64,000 bases of DNA from Denitromonas iodatirespirans (lineage in GTDB: Bacteria; Pseudomonadota; Gammaproteobacteria; Burkholderiales; Rhodocyclaceae): the NCBI RefSeq assembly GCF_018524365.1, contig NZ_JAEKFT010000018.1, forward strand, positions 1-64,000, written 5' to 3'. Within the stretch, counting starts at the first letter, position 1; each line of letters begins with the position of its first letter. The notes under the pieces are model-generated. The model searched no databases. It saw only the letters and a program-made list of their open reading frames with translations, and was not told the DNA's origin. Below, piece by piece: positions 15,768-24,626 of this stretch. The translations under genes were made by a program, and so were the position numbers.

Positions 15768-18255
15768 ACCGGAGCGGCTCGGCGGCGTCCTGCGCGCGCT
15801 GCTCAGCCACTACCGGCGCCACCCGTGGCAAGCGCTGTTCCTGCTCGCGGGGCTGGTGGCCGGCGTCGCGCTGTGGTCGGCGGTGCAGGTCATCAACAGC
15901 CATGCGCGGGCCAGCTATGCCGAGGCGGACTACATGCTCGGCGCGCAGGCCACGCACTGGATCCGCAGCCGCAGCGGCGCCGGGGTGGCGCCGGCCGACT
16001 ACATCGCGCTGCGCCGGGCCGGTTTCCGGCAGGTGTTCCCGGTGGTGCAGGCGCGCGTGGCCACTGCCGACAATGCGCCGCTGGCGATCGTCGCCACCGA
16101 TCTGCTGGCGCTGCCGACGGGCGACGGCGGCGAGGCGCTCGACGAGGCCGATCTCGACTGGCTGGCCTTCATCCAGCCGCCTTACCAGGCCTGGTACCCG
16201 GCCGCGCTGGCGCAGGAGCTGGGTGTCGCCGCCGGCGACCGGCTGGCCCTGCACGACGGCCGCCGTCTGCCGCCGGCCGTCATCGCCGCGCGCGAACAGC
16301 AGGGGCGGCAGATCCTGATGGATGTCGGCGCGGCGCTGTCGCTGCTCGGGCGCGAGCATTTCACCGCCCTGGCGGTCGGGGCGATCACCCCCGCCGAGGC
16401 GGCCCGGCTGGTCGATGCGCTGCCGGCCGATCTGCAGCTCGAAGCCAACCAGCAGCGGGTCGACCTCACCGAGCTCACCGCCAGCCTGCACACCCAGCTC
16501 ACGGCCATGAGCCTGCTGTCCTTCGCGGTCGGCCTGTTCATCGTCTTCAACGCGGTGCGCTTCTCGCTGTGGTATCGCCGCCCGACGCTGCGCACCTTGC
16601 GCCTGATGGGCGTCAGCATGCGTGCGCTGACGCTCGCGGTGCTGGCCGAAACCCTGGTGTGGAGCGTGATCGGCTGCGCGCTCGGCCTGGCCGCCGGCTA
16701 CGGCATCAGCCTTGCCTTGCTGCCCGGCATGAGCGCCACCCTGCAGAATCTCTACGGCGCGGTGGTCGGCAGCGAGGTGCTGCTCGATGTGCGCACCGTG
16801 GCGCTCGCCTGGGCGCTGACGCTGGCCGGCCTGGCGCTGGCGCTGGCCTGGCCCCTGCTGCTGCAACTGCGCGGCCCGGTGATCGCCGCCAACACGGCGG
16901 CCGCCGCCTGGCGTGACGACGCGCGTGCGCGGCGGGTGCTGCTCGTCGGCGCGGCGGGCATGGTGCTGCTTGCCGTGGCGGTGTATTGGCATATGCGCAC
17001 CGTGGTGGGCGGCTTCGTGCTGCTGGCACTGGTGCTGTTCGCCGCCGCCTGGGCCTTGCCGGCGCTGCTGGCTGCGGCGCAACGGGGGCTCGGGCGGGCG
17101 CTGGCGGGCGCGCCGCTGGCCCGGCGCTGGATCGTCAGCGACGGCCGCGCCCAGTTGCCGGCGCTGCGCACGGCGATGATGGCGCTGTTGCTGGCGCTGA
17201 CAGCCAACCTCGGCGTCGAGACGCTGATCGGCAGCTTTCGCACCGCGCTGGCCGATTGGCTGGACCAGCGCCTCGGCGCCGATCTCTATGTGAACAGCCC
17301 CCGGCTCGATGCGCCGCGCTTCGTCGCCGATCCGGCCAATGCCGGGTGGTTGGCGGCCGGCCATGCGCGCACAGGCGTGACCCTGCGCTGGCAGGGCCGA
17401 CCGGCCAAGGTGTATGGCCTCGACACCACCACGCCCGACACGCACCGCCTGCCGCTGGCCACGGCCGCGCCGCAGGCGCTGGCGCGCTGGTCGGCAGGTG
17501 CGGGCATGCCGCCGCCGATCCTCGCCAACGAGCAGGCGCACTATCTGGGCGGCCTGCAACTGGGGCAGACAGTCACGCTGCCGGCCGACGACGGGCCGGC
17601 CGACTACACCGTGGTCGGCTTCTTCCATGACTATGGCAATCCCTACTACCAGTTCTACCTGCCGCGCGAGGCGCTGGAGCGCCGCTGGCACGCGGTGCAG
17701 CCGACCGGGCTGGCGCTGTGGCTCACGCCCGGTGCGAGCGAGGCGGCGGCCGAGGCGGCCTTGCAGGCGGCCGGCGTGCAGCCGGGCGAGTGGTCCGCCC
17801 AGGGCGACATCAAGCGCCTGTCGCTCAAGATCTTCGACCGCACCTTCGCCATGACGGCCGCCATGAACACGCTCACCTTGCTGGTGGCCGGCGCCGCGCT
17901 GCTGACCGCGTTGCTGGCGATCCTGCACGAGCGTCTGCCCGAATTCGCCCAGTGGCGCGCGCTCGGTGTGACACGGCGCGAACTGCTGCGGGTGATCGCG
18001 CTGCCGCTCGGCCTCTTCGTCGGCCTCACCTGGCTTTTGGCGATCCCGCTCGGCGCGCTGCTCTCATGGCTGCTGATCCATGACCTCAACGTGATGGCCT
18101 TCGGCTGGAGCATGCCCATGCTGTGGTCGCCGCTGCCGGCGCTCAAGCTCGGCCTGCTCAGCGCCGGCATCGTCGCGCTGGTGCTGGCGATCGTGCTGAC
18201 CCAGCTGACCCGCAAACTGCCGCAGGCGATGGCGCAGCTGGGGAGTGCGTCATGA
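15754..18255 (+). CDS. ABC transporter permease, FtsX/MacB type (duplicated)
   Basis: This 833-residue inner-membrane protein has two FtsX-like halves. The N-terminal segment (about 22-45) is followed by a periplasmic domain; membrane segments cluster at about 250-370, 390-470 and 700-825, with a second periplasmic domain at about 490-690. This is the long, duplicated layout seen in AttF/AttG-like and LolC/E-like export permeases. Such systems move lipids or lipoprotein-like cargo rather than small nutrients; the substrate here is unknown. The last bases overlap the AttH-like gene by ATGA. Confidence 0.9.
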   Translation: MRPAEPERLGGVLRALLSHYRRHPWQALFLLAGLVAGVALWSAVQVINSHARASYAEADYMLGAQATHWIRSRSGAGVAPADYIALRRAGFRQVFPVVQARVATADNAPLAIVATDLLALPTGDGGEALDEADLDWLAFIQPPYQAWYPAALAQELGVAAGDRLALHDGRRLPPAVIAAREQQGRQILMDVGAALSLLGREHFTALAVGAITPAEAARLVDALPADLQLEANQQRVDLTELTASLHTQLTAMSLLSFAVGLFIVFNAVRFSLWYRRPTLRTLRLMGVSMRALTLAVLAETLVWSVIGCALGLAAGYGISLALLPGMSATLQNLYGAVVGSEVLLDVRTVALAWALTLAGLALALAWPLLLQLRGPVIAANTAAAAWRDDARARRVLLVGAAGMVLLAVAVYWHMRTVVGGFVLLALVLFAAAWALPALLAAAQRGLGRALAGAPLARRWIVSDGRAQLPALRTAMMALLLALTANLGVETLIGSFRTALADWLDQRLGADLYVNSPRLDAPRFVADPANAGWLAAGHARTGVTLRWQGRPAKVYGLDTTTPDTHRLPLATAAPQALARWSAGAGMPPPILANEQAHYLGGLQLGQTVTLPADDGPADYTVVGFFHDYGNPYYQFYLPREALERRWHAVQPTGLALWLTPGASEAAAEAALQAAGVQPGEWSAQGDIKRLSLKIFDRTFAMTAAMNTLTLLVAGAALLTALLAILHERLPEFAQWRALGVTRRELLRVIALPLGLFVGLTWLLAIPLGALLSWLLIHDLNVMAFGWSMPMLWSPLPALKLGLLSAGIVALVLAIVLTQLTRKLPQAMAQLGSAS

Positions 18256-19343
18256 AACGGCTGTGGCTCGTGTTGCTGATGCTGTTCGCCGGCCCGGCCG
18301 CCGCGCAGGACGACCCCTACCAGGTGCTACGCAGCACCGGCGAGGGTTATGCGGCGGTGGAGCCTGGCCGCGCCTTCAGCTTCCCGGCCGATCATCTGCC
18401 GCATCCGGATTACCGCATCGAGTGGTGGTATCTCACCGCCAACCTCAAGGATGCCGAGGGTCGTGACTGGGGCCTGCAGTGGACGCTGTTCCGCCAGGCC
18501 ATGAGCCCGGCCACCGACACCGAGGGCTGGGACAGCAACCAGATGTGGATGGCGCATGCGGCCATCACCACGCCCGAGGGCCACCGGCATGAACAGCGCT
18601 TTGCCCGCGGCGGGGTGGGGCAGGCCGATGTGCGCCTCGACAACGGTGCTTTCGCCGCCTGGCTGGACGACTGGTCGCTGACCGGCGAGGGGCCGTCGGT
18701 GCTGCCCGGCCGGCTGCGCTTCAGCGTCGGCGAGGCGACGGTCGACATGCAGCTGGGCAGCGACACGCCGCCGGTGCTGCAGGGCGAGGGCGGCTACAGC
18801 CGCAAGTCCGCCCAGGGACAGGCCAGCTACTACTACAGCCAGCCGCATATCGCGGTGCGCGGGCAGATCGTGCAGGGCGGGCGCCCGGTGGCGCTCACCG
18901 GCACCGGCTGGCTCGACCGCGAATGGAGCTCGCAGCCACTGGCCGACAACCAGCAAGGCTGGGACTGGTTCTCGCTGCACCTGGCTGACGGCCATGCGCT
19001 GATGGTGTACCGCCTGCGCCACGATGACGGAAAGCATTGGCTGAGCGGTAGCTGGGTGGCCCCGGACGGCACGGCGCGCACCCTCGGCGCCGACGACATC
19101 GCGCTCACGGTGCTCGACACCCGCCGCGTGCGCACGCCGACCGCGGCCGACCCCAAGGCCGTCCGTGAGCTGCCGCTCGTCTGGCGGGTGCGACTGCCGG
19201 GGCTGGGGCGCGAGTGGACGGTGCGCGCGCTCATCGACGATCAGTGGATGGGCGGGCGCGTGCCTTACTGGGAAGGGGTGGTGCAGGTCGACGGGGGTGC
19301 CGGCGGCATGGGCTACATGGAGCTGACCGGCTACGGGCGCTGA
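18252..19343 (+). CDS. AttH/CrtC-like lipocalin-fold protein, exported
   Basis: ATG 18252 overlaps the permease stop and gives 363 residues with a signal peptide (MKRLWLVLLMLFAGPAAA). The mature protein matches the AttH/hydroxyneurosporene-synthase-like family of paired lipocalin domains: RIEWWYLTANL, the GWDWFSLHL segment and GTGWLDREWSSQPL are characteristic. Members bind or hydrate hydrophobic molecules. With the ATPase and the FtsX permease it probably forms a lipid- or lipoprotein-related export system in the envelope. Function in detail is unknown. Confidence 0.88.
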   Translation: MKRLWLVLLMLFAGPAAAQDDPYQVLRSTGEGYAAVEPGRAFSFPADHLPHPDYRIEWWYLTANLKDAEGRDWGLQWTLFRQAMSPATDTEGWDSNQMWMAHAAITTPEGHRHEQRFARGGVGQADVRLDNGAFAAWLDDWSLTGEGPSVLPGRLRFSVGEATVDMQLGSDTPPVLQGEGGYSRKSAQGQASYYYSQPHIAVRGQIVQGGRPVALTGTGWLDREWSSQPLADNQQGWDWFSLHLADGHALMVYRLRHDDGKHWLSGSWVAPDGTARTLGADDIALTVLDTRRVRTPTAADPKAVRELPLVWRVRLPGLGREWTVRALIDDQWMGGRVPYWEGVVQVDGGAGGMGYMELTGYGR

Positions 19344-19377
19344 ATGCCGAGTGCCCCAGACCTGCGGCGTTGCGTCA

Positions 19378-19494
19378 GGCCCCCCGAGGGGGCCAGGAAA
19401 CGTGGGGGCCGTCAATCGGGCGCAGCGCCCGCAAAGACTCGACGCTGCGTAGGGTCGCCTTTAGCCGACCATGGCGGGTTGAAACCCGCCCTAC
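19378..19494. repeat. Palindromic repeat cluster downstream of the AttH operon
   Basis: Three hairpin units follow the AttH stop. GGCCCCC/GGGGGCC at 19378-19394 has a three-base loop. GTAGGG (19449-19454) and CCCTAC (19489-19494) enclose two smaller palindromes: GGTCG...CGACC around 19453-19470 and GGCGGGTT-GAAACCCGCC at 19473-19490. This looks like a REP-type intergenic repeat that may also end the operon. No U tract is present. Confidence 0.55.
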
Positions 19495-19547
19495 AGGGGC
19501 GACGACAGTTGAGAAGCAGAGCCCGGTCGCCGACCGGGCCGCCCGCT

Positions 19548-20489
19548 TCAAACCTGACGCCGCCGCGCCAGCCCCAATGCCGCCAGGGCGGTGACCAGCA
19601 GCGCCGGCACGCCGGGTTCGGGTACGGTGTTGAGCGGCTGCTCGCCTTCGACCGGCAGCCCGATGGTCTCCAGCGGCAGATCCTGGAAAGGTTCCGGTGC
19701 CGGGTCGGGGGTGAAGCTCGGCCCGTCGGCCGGGGTTTCCGGCGGTGTGCCATCGGACGGCGGCGTCGGCGACTGGCCGGGGCCGTCGCCGGCGGGCGGC
19801 GCGTCACCCTGCGGGCCGGGCGGATTGCCAGCGTCGGCAAGCGGTGTGTTGGGGGGTGTTTGCGGCGGCGTGTTGCCGCCCGGGCCGTTCCCGGGGGCGC
19901 CGTTTTGGGGCGCACCGTTTCCGGGCGGATTGCCGCCGGACGGCGGATTCCCGGCACCCGGGGGTGTGTTTTCGCCATTGCCGGCTGGGGGGTTGCCATT
20001 GCCCTCCGCGGGGGTGCCGTTGCCAGCCGGTGGGTTGCCGCCGGCGGTGAGATAGCCCGGCGTGCTGCCCGGCAGCTTGCCCGGCGTGCCGTTGCGACGC
20101 TTGCCCGAGGACGCCCCCGGTGCAGCGCCCGGCGGCACGGCCGGCGCGGCACCGGCCGGTGCCGGAGGCCGGCCGGCGGGGCTGCCGATATCCGGCATGC
20201 CAAGGGCGGCGAGCTGGTGGCTGCCGTCCTCGGCCGGCAGCATGAGAAGCCGTGGCGGCATCGGCAGGGCCGGGCGGGCCGCCGGCGCCAAGGCGTAGCC
20301 GGTGGGCAGCGTGTCGCTCGCGGCCGGCGCACCCTCGTCGGCCGACGGTGCGGACTTGCCGTGATTGAGCAGGAGCAGGGCCAGTGCCGTGCACACGGGG
20401 ACGGCGAGACCGGCAATGGCCGCGCCGCAGAGCATCAGACGCTTGCGCGTACGTCGTTTCAAAACACACCTCGATTCGGAATTCGGCAT
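19548..20489 (-). CDS. Pro/Gly/Asn-rich PEP-CTERM surface protein
   Basis: The 313-residue protein has a basic N-terminus with one membrane segment (about 19-41), a short folded-looking part (45-110), then about 160 residues of low complexity rich in P, G, N and A with PPAGNG/PPSGGNPPG-type units. The last about 25 residues are a PEP-CTERM sorting signal: VPEPG, a hydrophobic stretch (VPALLVTALAALGLA) and RRR. Such proteins are recognised by an exosortase/archaeosortase-like enzyme and delivered to the envelope, often with exopolysaccharide. No exosortase gene is in this window. N-terminal ATG choice (20489 or 20435) is uncertain. Confidence 0.8.
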   Translation of the reverse strand: MPNSESRCVLKRRTRKRLMLCGAAIAGLAVPVCTALALLLLNHGKSAPSADEGAPAASDTLPTGYALAPAARPALPMPPRLLMLPAEDGSHQLAALGMPDIGSPAGRPPAPAGAAPAVPPGAAPGASSGKRRNGTPGKLPGSTPGYLTAGGNPPAGNGTPAEGNGNPPAGNGENTPPGAGNPPSGGNPPGNGAPQNGAPGNGPGGNTPPQTPPNTPLADAGNPPGPQGDAPPAGDGPGQSPTPPSDGTPPETPADGPSFTPDPAPEPFQDLPLETIGLPVEGEQPLNTVPEPGVPALLVTALAALGLARRRQV

Positions 20490-20639
20490 CCCGCATAGCG
20501 GCGCGGGAAATACACACGGCGCGAGGATAGAGGCGGACAGAGGCCTCGGGGCGGCATCCGAAAGCGGGGTGTGACGGGTTTGGCAGGGCGTTTTCCGGGC
20601 AGTGTGACAAATGCCCGCAAAGGCCGGACGGCGGGGCGC

Positions 20640-21689
20640 TCAGGCGCTGGAAGCGGTCTGTTTTTGCGCTTGGCGGATGGGCGGGCGCACCCGCGTCACC
20701 TGGCGCGCCCGCAGCTGGCCGCAGCCGCCGTCGACCTCCTGGCCGGCCGAATGGCGCAGCTTGGTGAGGATGCCCGCGCGGTGCAGGAAGCGCGCATGGG
20801 CGGCGGCCGCCTCCCAGCTCGGCCGGCGGAAGCCGAGGCCGTCGATGCTGTTGTAGGGGATCAGGTTCATCAGCGCGAACTTGCCCTTGAGCAGGCGAAC
20901 GATGCCGTCCATTTCGGCCTGGCTGTCGTTGACGCCCTCGATCAGTGTCCATTGGTACTGGATGGGGTAGCCGGTGGCGCGGGCGTAGTGTTCGCCGGCC
21001 TCGACGAGGTCTTCGGGGGTGATGCGCGGTGCACGTGGCAGCAGCCGCTCGCGCAGCGCGGCGTCGGTGGTGTGCAGCGACAGCGCCAGCGCCGGCTTGA
21101 TGCGCTGGCGCGGCAGGGCGTCGAACACGCGCGGATCGCCGACGGTGGAGAACACCAGGTTCTTGTGACCGATGGCGCCCTCGCTGCCGAGCAGGTCGAT
21201 GGCCTCAAGCACGTTGTCGAGGTTGTGGGCCGGCTCGCCCATGCCCATGAACACCACCTTCTTGACCGCCCGCAGGCGCCGCGCCAGCACCACCTGGGCG
21301 ACGATCTCGGCGCTGCCGAGCTGGCGGATCAGCCCCTCGCGCCCGGTCATGCAGAACACGCAGCCGACCGCACAGCCCAGTTGGGTGGACACACACAGCC
21401 CGCCGCGCGGCAGCAGCACGCTCTCCACCGTCTGGCCGTCGGCCAGCGCGACCAACAGGCGCGAGGCGCCGTCCTCGCCGGGATGCTCGGACTTGAGCGT
21501 GGCCAGGCCGTCGAGCATCGGGGTGATGGTGCCCAGCGCGTCGCGCACCGCCTGCGGCAGGAAATGCTCGGCCGGACGCGGCCCGCCATCGAGCGGCAGG
21601 CGCTGCGTCCAGGCGCGCATCAGCCTCGCCTCGTGGCAGGGCTTGGCGCCGAGGTCGCGTAATTGCTGGCGGAGGGTGTCGATACGCAT
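20640..21689 (-). CDS. Radical SAM RNA methyltransferase, RlmN/Cfr family
   Basis: ATG 21689 gives a 349-residue protein with the 4Fe-4S radical SAM motif CAVGCVFC (CxxxCxxC) and the two catalytic cysteines of the RlmN/Cfr mechanism: the one in GLCVSTQLG and the C-terminal one in DGGCGQLRAR. Such enzymes methylate adenosine in 23S rRNA (and tRNA for RlmN) at C2 or C8. The post-motif sequence MTGREGLIRQLG differs from the usual RlmN STAQQGF-type sequence, so this may be a paralogue rather than the main RlmN. The in-frame upstream ATG at 21752 was rejected as it adds a non-conserved tail. Confidence 0.88.
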   Translation of the reverse strand: MRIDTLRQQLRDLGAKPCHEARLMRAWTQRLPLDGGPRPAEHFLPQAVRDALGTITPMLDGLATLKSEHPGEDGASRLLVALADGQTVESVLLPRGGLCVSTQLGCAVGCVFCMTGREGLIRQLGSAEIVAQVVLARRLRAVKKVVFMGMGEPAHNLDNVLEAIDLLGSEGAIGHKNLVFSTVGDPRVFDALPRQRIKPALALSLHTTDAALRERLLPRAPRITPEDLVEAGEHYARATGYPIQYQWTLIEGVNDSQAEMDGIVRLLKGKFALMNLIPYNSIDGLGFRRPSWEAAAAHARFLHRAGILTKLRHSAGQEVDGGCGQLRARQVTRVRPPIRQAQKQTASSA

Positions 21690-21716
21690 GGGGCGGACGA
21701 ATGAGACGAAAAGGTC

Positions 21717-21916
21717 GGGCGCGATTGTAGTCCGAGTGGCCGGCGTCGTCATTGCGGATCGGCCACAGGTCCGTAGCCCGGATGCAGCGCGGCGGAATCC
21801 GGGAGCGGTGGTGGCTCAAGCGACGCTCCCGGATTCCGGCCCTCGGCCTGCATCCGGGCTACGCACTGTCGGATGCCGGGGGAGGGCAGGGCGCGATTGT
21901 AGACCGACTGGCCGGC
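21717..21916. repeat. 90-bp double palindrome (REP-like) flanked by a 28-bp direct duplication
   Basis: The core 21773-21862 has outer arms GTAGCCCGGATGCAG / CTGCATCCGGGCTAC and inner arms GGAATCCGGGAGC / GCTCCCGGATTCC, both perfect. A related copy is at 26682-26771. In addition, the 28 bases at 21717-21744 recur at 21889-21916 with two mismatches, one on each side of the palindrome. The region is the gap between the RlmN-like gene and the lipoprotein gene. Dispersed repeats of this type are common in beta- and gammaproteobacteria. Confidence 0.75.
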
Positions 21917-21930
21917 CGCCGGCGGTGGAC

Positions 21931-21962
21931 AAAAAAAGAGCGCCCGCTCGGGGGCGCTCTTT
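21931..21962 (-). terminator. Rho-independent terminator of the lipoprotein gene
   Basis: On the minus strand AAAGAGCGCCC and GGGCGCTCTTT (arms at 21952-21962 and 21935-21945) form a perfect 11-base stem, followed by a run of seven T (the A run 21931-21937). It sits 14 bp after the lipoprotein stop and is the clearest intrinsic terminator in the window. Confidence 0.88.
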
Positions 21963-21975
21963 CGGGGATGCCGGC

Positions 21976-22578
21976 TTACTTGCCGTCGCTGGCGTTCAGC
22001 GTGCGGGCGGCCAGGTCTTCGGCCGATTTTTCCTTCCACACGGCCCAGTACTCGGCGTACTTCGACTTGATGCTGTCGATGTTGGCGGTGTTCCAGGCCA
22101 GGGTTTCGTGCGAATTTTCGACCAGCTTGGTGCCGGTCAGCCAGCCGTTGAAGGCGTCGGTGCCGGTGTTGTACTCGGTGGTGCCGTCGTTGCGGATCGG
22201 CCACAGCGAGAAGCGCGCCTTCCACATGCCCATGCGCGGGGTGACCAGGCTGTAGTAGGTCTTGCCCGGCTGCAGGTTGGCTTCCATGAAGTCGGCCGCT
22301 TCGGACACCACCATGAACACCCGCTTGCCCGGCTCGGAGGGGTAGGCGATCTTGGTGCCGTTGTCGATGATGCCGATGAACTTCGGCTCGCCCTTGCTCA
22401 CATCGTAGAGCGATGCGCTGATGGCGCTGCCAAGGAAGGACGAGCGCATGAACACCACTTGCGATTCGTCGGCGCGGGCCTGCGGGACGGTCTGGGTCTC
22501 GGCCACTTTCATCGGCGTCGACGCGCAGCCGACCAGTGCGAGGGTGGAGGCAATCAGCAGAATGCGAAGGAAATTCAT
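21976..22578 (-). CDS. Putative lipoprotein, unknown function
   Basis: ATG 22578 follows GGGAGCTCCG and gives 200 residues. The N-terminus is a lipoprotein signal ending in the lipobox LVGC (cysteine 18), so the protein is probably anchored to a membrane in the periplasm. The rest is soluble, with the segments VVFMRSSFLGSAISASLYDV, IAYPSEPGKRVFMVVSEA and LQPGKTYYSLVTPRMGMW, giving a beta-sandwich-like impression similar to DUF2846-type lipoproteins. I cannot assign a function. It has its own strong terminator and appears monocistronic. Confidence 0.8.
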   Translation of the reverse strand: MNFLRILLIASTLALVGCASTPMKVAETQTVPQARADESQVVFMRSSFLGSAISASLYDVSKGEPKFIGIIDNGTKIAYPSEPGKRVFMVVSEAADFMEANLQPGKTYYSLVTPRMGMWKARFSLWPIRNDGTTEYNTGTDAFNGWLTGTKLVENSHETLAWNTANIDSIKSKYAEYWAVWKEKSAEDLAARTLNASDGK

Positions 22579-22868
22579 CGGAGCTCCCGAAAAACAGGTT
22601 GTGAATGCGACTTTCGTATGACATCTGAGAGCATGCTCAAGCGGGTCTGGAAAGCATGCCGCGGGGGAGTGTACGTAGGAATGGTGCATATGTGAATAGG
22701 GTTGTTGTCGACAGGTGCCCGCGGCTGCCGGATAAACCGTAAGGGGTAATGTCACCCATGCGTCCGGGAGCCATGGCCGGCGCGGGGGTGAGACTTGGGC
22801 GCCGGGCTGCAATGTGCGGCATCGCTGAGGGAAGTGATAGGCTCCGGGTCTTCCCGATATCCTGCGAG

Positions 22869-23804
22869 ATGCACGCCGCCATGCCCCTCCATATTCAAAC
22901 CCCCTTGCTCGAATCCCTGGCCCTGTCGCGCGCCGCCGGCACGCAGGTGTGGCTCAAGCTGGAGGCGCTGCAGCCGCCCGGCTCGTTCAAGCTGCGTGGG
23001 GTTGGGCTGGCCTGCGAGCACCATCGGCAGCGCGGCGCGATGCGTTTCGTGTCCTCGTCGGGTGGCAATGCCGGGCTGGCGGTGGCGCATGCCGGGCGCA
23101 GCCTGTCGGTGCCGGTGGTGGTCGTGGTGCCGCAGACGACCTCGGCGCGCGCCATCGAGCTGTTGCGCGAGGCCGATGCCGAGGTGATCGTCCATGGCAG
23201 CAGCTGGGTGGAAGCCAATGCGCTGGCGCAGTCGATGGTCGAGGCAAGCGATGCCTTCATCCACCCCTTCGACGATCCGCTGCTGTGGCAGGGGCATGCC
23301 AGCATGATCGACGAGGTCGCCGCGGCCGGGCTGCGCCCCGATGCGGTGGTGCTGTCGGTCGGCGGCGGCGGGCTGATGTCCGGCGTGATCGAGGGGCTGC
23401 AACGCGCCGGTTGGGACGAGGTGCCGGTGCTGGCGGTGGAGACTCACGGCGCGGCCTCGCTGCAGGCGGCCATGGCTGCCGGCAAGCCGGTGGCCATCGA
23501 GGCCATCACCAGCATTGCCACCTCGCTGGGCGCCAAGCAGGTGTGCGATCAGGCCTTTGCGCTGTCGCAGCGCCATCCGGTGCGGCCGGTGCAGGTGTCC
23601 GACGCCGCCGCGGTGCGCGCCTGCCGCCGCTTTCTGGACGACCACCGTCTGCTGGTGGAGCCGGCCTGCGGCGCGGCGTTGGCGGTGGTGTACGACGCCT
23701 TGCCGGCGCTGGCCGACTTCAAGCGCGTGCTGGTGATCGTCTGCGGCGGCGCCACGGCCACCGCCGAACAGCTGGCGCGCTGGTCGGCCGAGCTGCCCGG
23801 CTAG
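22869..23804 (+). CDS. PLP-dependent serine/threonine dehydratase-like enzyme
   Basis: The protein of about 311 residues is a fold-type II PLP enzyme: the lysine motif GSFKLRG (about 36-42), the phosphate/asparagine loop SSGGNAG (about 61-67) and the glycine loop VGGGGLMSG (about 158-166). The length and the short N-terminus resemble the single-domain L-serine/threonine dehydratase group, which deaminates serine or threonine to pyruvate or 2-oxobutyrate. There is no regulatory ACT domain. ATG 22869 or ATG 22881 could be the start; the N-terminus IQTPLLESLALS fits either. Confidence 0.87.
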   Translation: MHAAMPLHIQTPLLESLALSRAAGTQVWLKLEALQPPGSFKLRGVGLACEHHRQRGAMRFVSSSGGNAGLAVAHAGRSLSVPVVVVVPQTTSARAIELLREADAEVIVHGSSWVEANALAQSMVEASDAFIHPFDDPLLWQGHASMIDEVAAAGLRPDAVVLSVGGGGLMSGVIEGLQRAGWDEVPVLAVETHGAASLQAAMAAGKPVAIEAITSIATSLGAKQVCDQAFALSQRHPVRPVQVSDAAAVRACRRFLDDHRLLVEPACGAALAVVYDALPALADFKRVLVIVCGGATATAEQLARWSAELPG

Positions 23805-23817
23805 AGGTCCACAGCCC

Positions 23818-24420
23818 CTAGCGCCCCCAGATCGCCGCCAGCGCGGCATCCGTGCCGCACTGGCGGCGGTAGCGCGCATAGGCCTCGGGGTGCTGGCGGG
23901 CGAAGTCCTGGTGCGCGGCTTCGGCCGGATGGAAGGGCGTGGCGTCGTGCACCTCGGTGGCCAGCTTGCGGCGGAACTTGAGCTGTTCGAGCACCATGCG
24001 CGACTCTTCGGCCAGGCGCCGCTGCTGCGGTGAGTGGGTGTAGATGGCGGTGGTGTAGGACGGCCCCACGTCACAGAACTGCCCCCGGCGGTCGACCGGG
24101 TTGATGCTGTGCCAGTAGGCGATGAGCAGCGTCTCGTAGTCGACCCGGGCCGGGTCATAGCGCACCTGCACCGCCTCGCGATGGCCGCTGTTGCCGTAGG
24201 TGACGCTCTCGTAGGTGGGGGCCGTGTCGCTGCCGCCGATGTAGCCGGTGGTGGTGTCGAGCACGCCCGGCACCTTGTCGAAAGCGGCTTCGAGCGACCA
24301 GAAGCAACCGCCGGCGAAGGTGGCCACGGCCTCGTCGGCGGCCCATGCAGGCAGGGCTGCGCCGAGCGACAGGGCGGCCAGGATGCCGGTCAGGCGCCGG
24401 ATGCGTCGCGAAGCGTGCAT
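23818..24420 (-). CDS. msrA: Peptide-methionine (S)-S-oxide reductase, exported
   Basis: ATG 24420 with GGGAG upstream yields 200 residues: a signal peptide (about 1-27, ending AWA) and an MsrA domain with the catalytic motif GGCFW and conserved TGYIGG, GHREAVQV and WHSINP segments. The enzyme repairs oxidised methionine in the periplasm, using thiol reductants. The C-terminus contains a further cysteine (RRQCGTD) that may be the recycling residue. It converges with the dehydratase gene, 13 bp apart. Confidence 0.93.
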   Translation of the reverse strand: MHASRRIRRLTGILAALSLGAALPAWAADEAVATFAGGCFWSLEAAFDKVPGVLDTTTGYIGGSDTAPTYESVTYGNSGHREAVQVRYDPARVDYETLLIAYWHSINPVDRRGQFCDVGPSYTTAIYTHSPQQRRLAEESRMVLEQLKFRRKLATEVHDATPFHPAEAAHQDFARQHPEAYARYRRQCGTDAALAAIWGR

Positions 24421-24626
24421 GCAGATCTCCCGATCCCAAACCTTGAGTGAAGACCGCGCCGCGCTCGGCGCGTTCCATGCGGCCAGGGGGGCGTACTTGA
24501 TATTTCTCAAGTTCGCCCCCGAATGTGACGATCATAGGGCACACCTTTGACCGCATTCCCATCGTGCGGCGGGCCGGACGTGTGGAATACCCCCGACCTT
24601 CCGGTGCCGCAGATGGACGAGGACAC

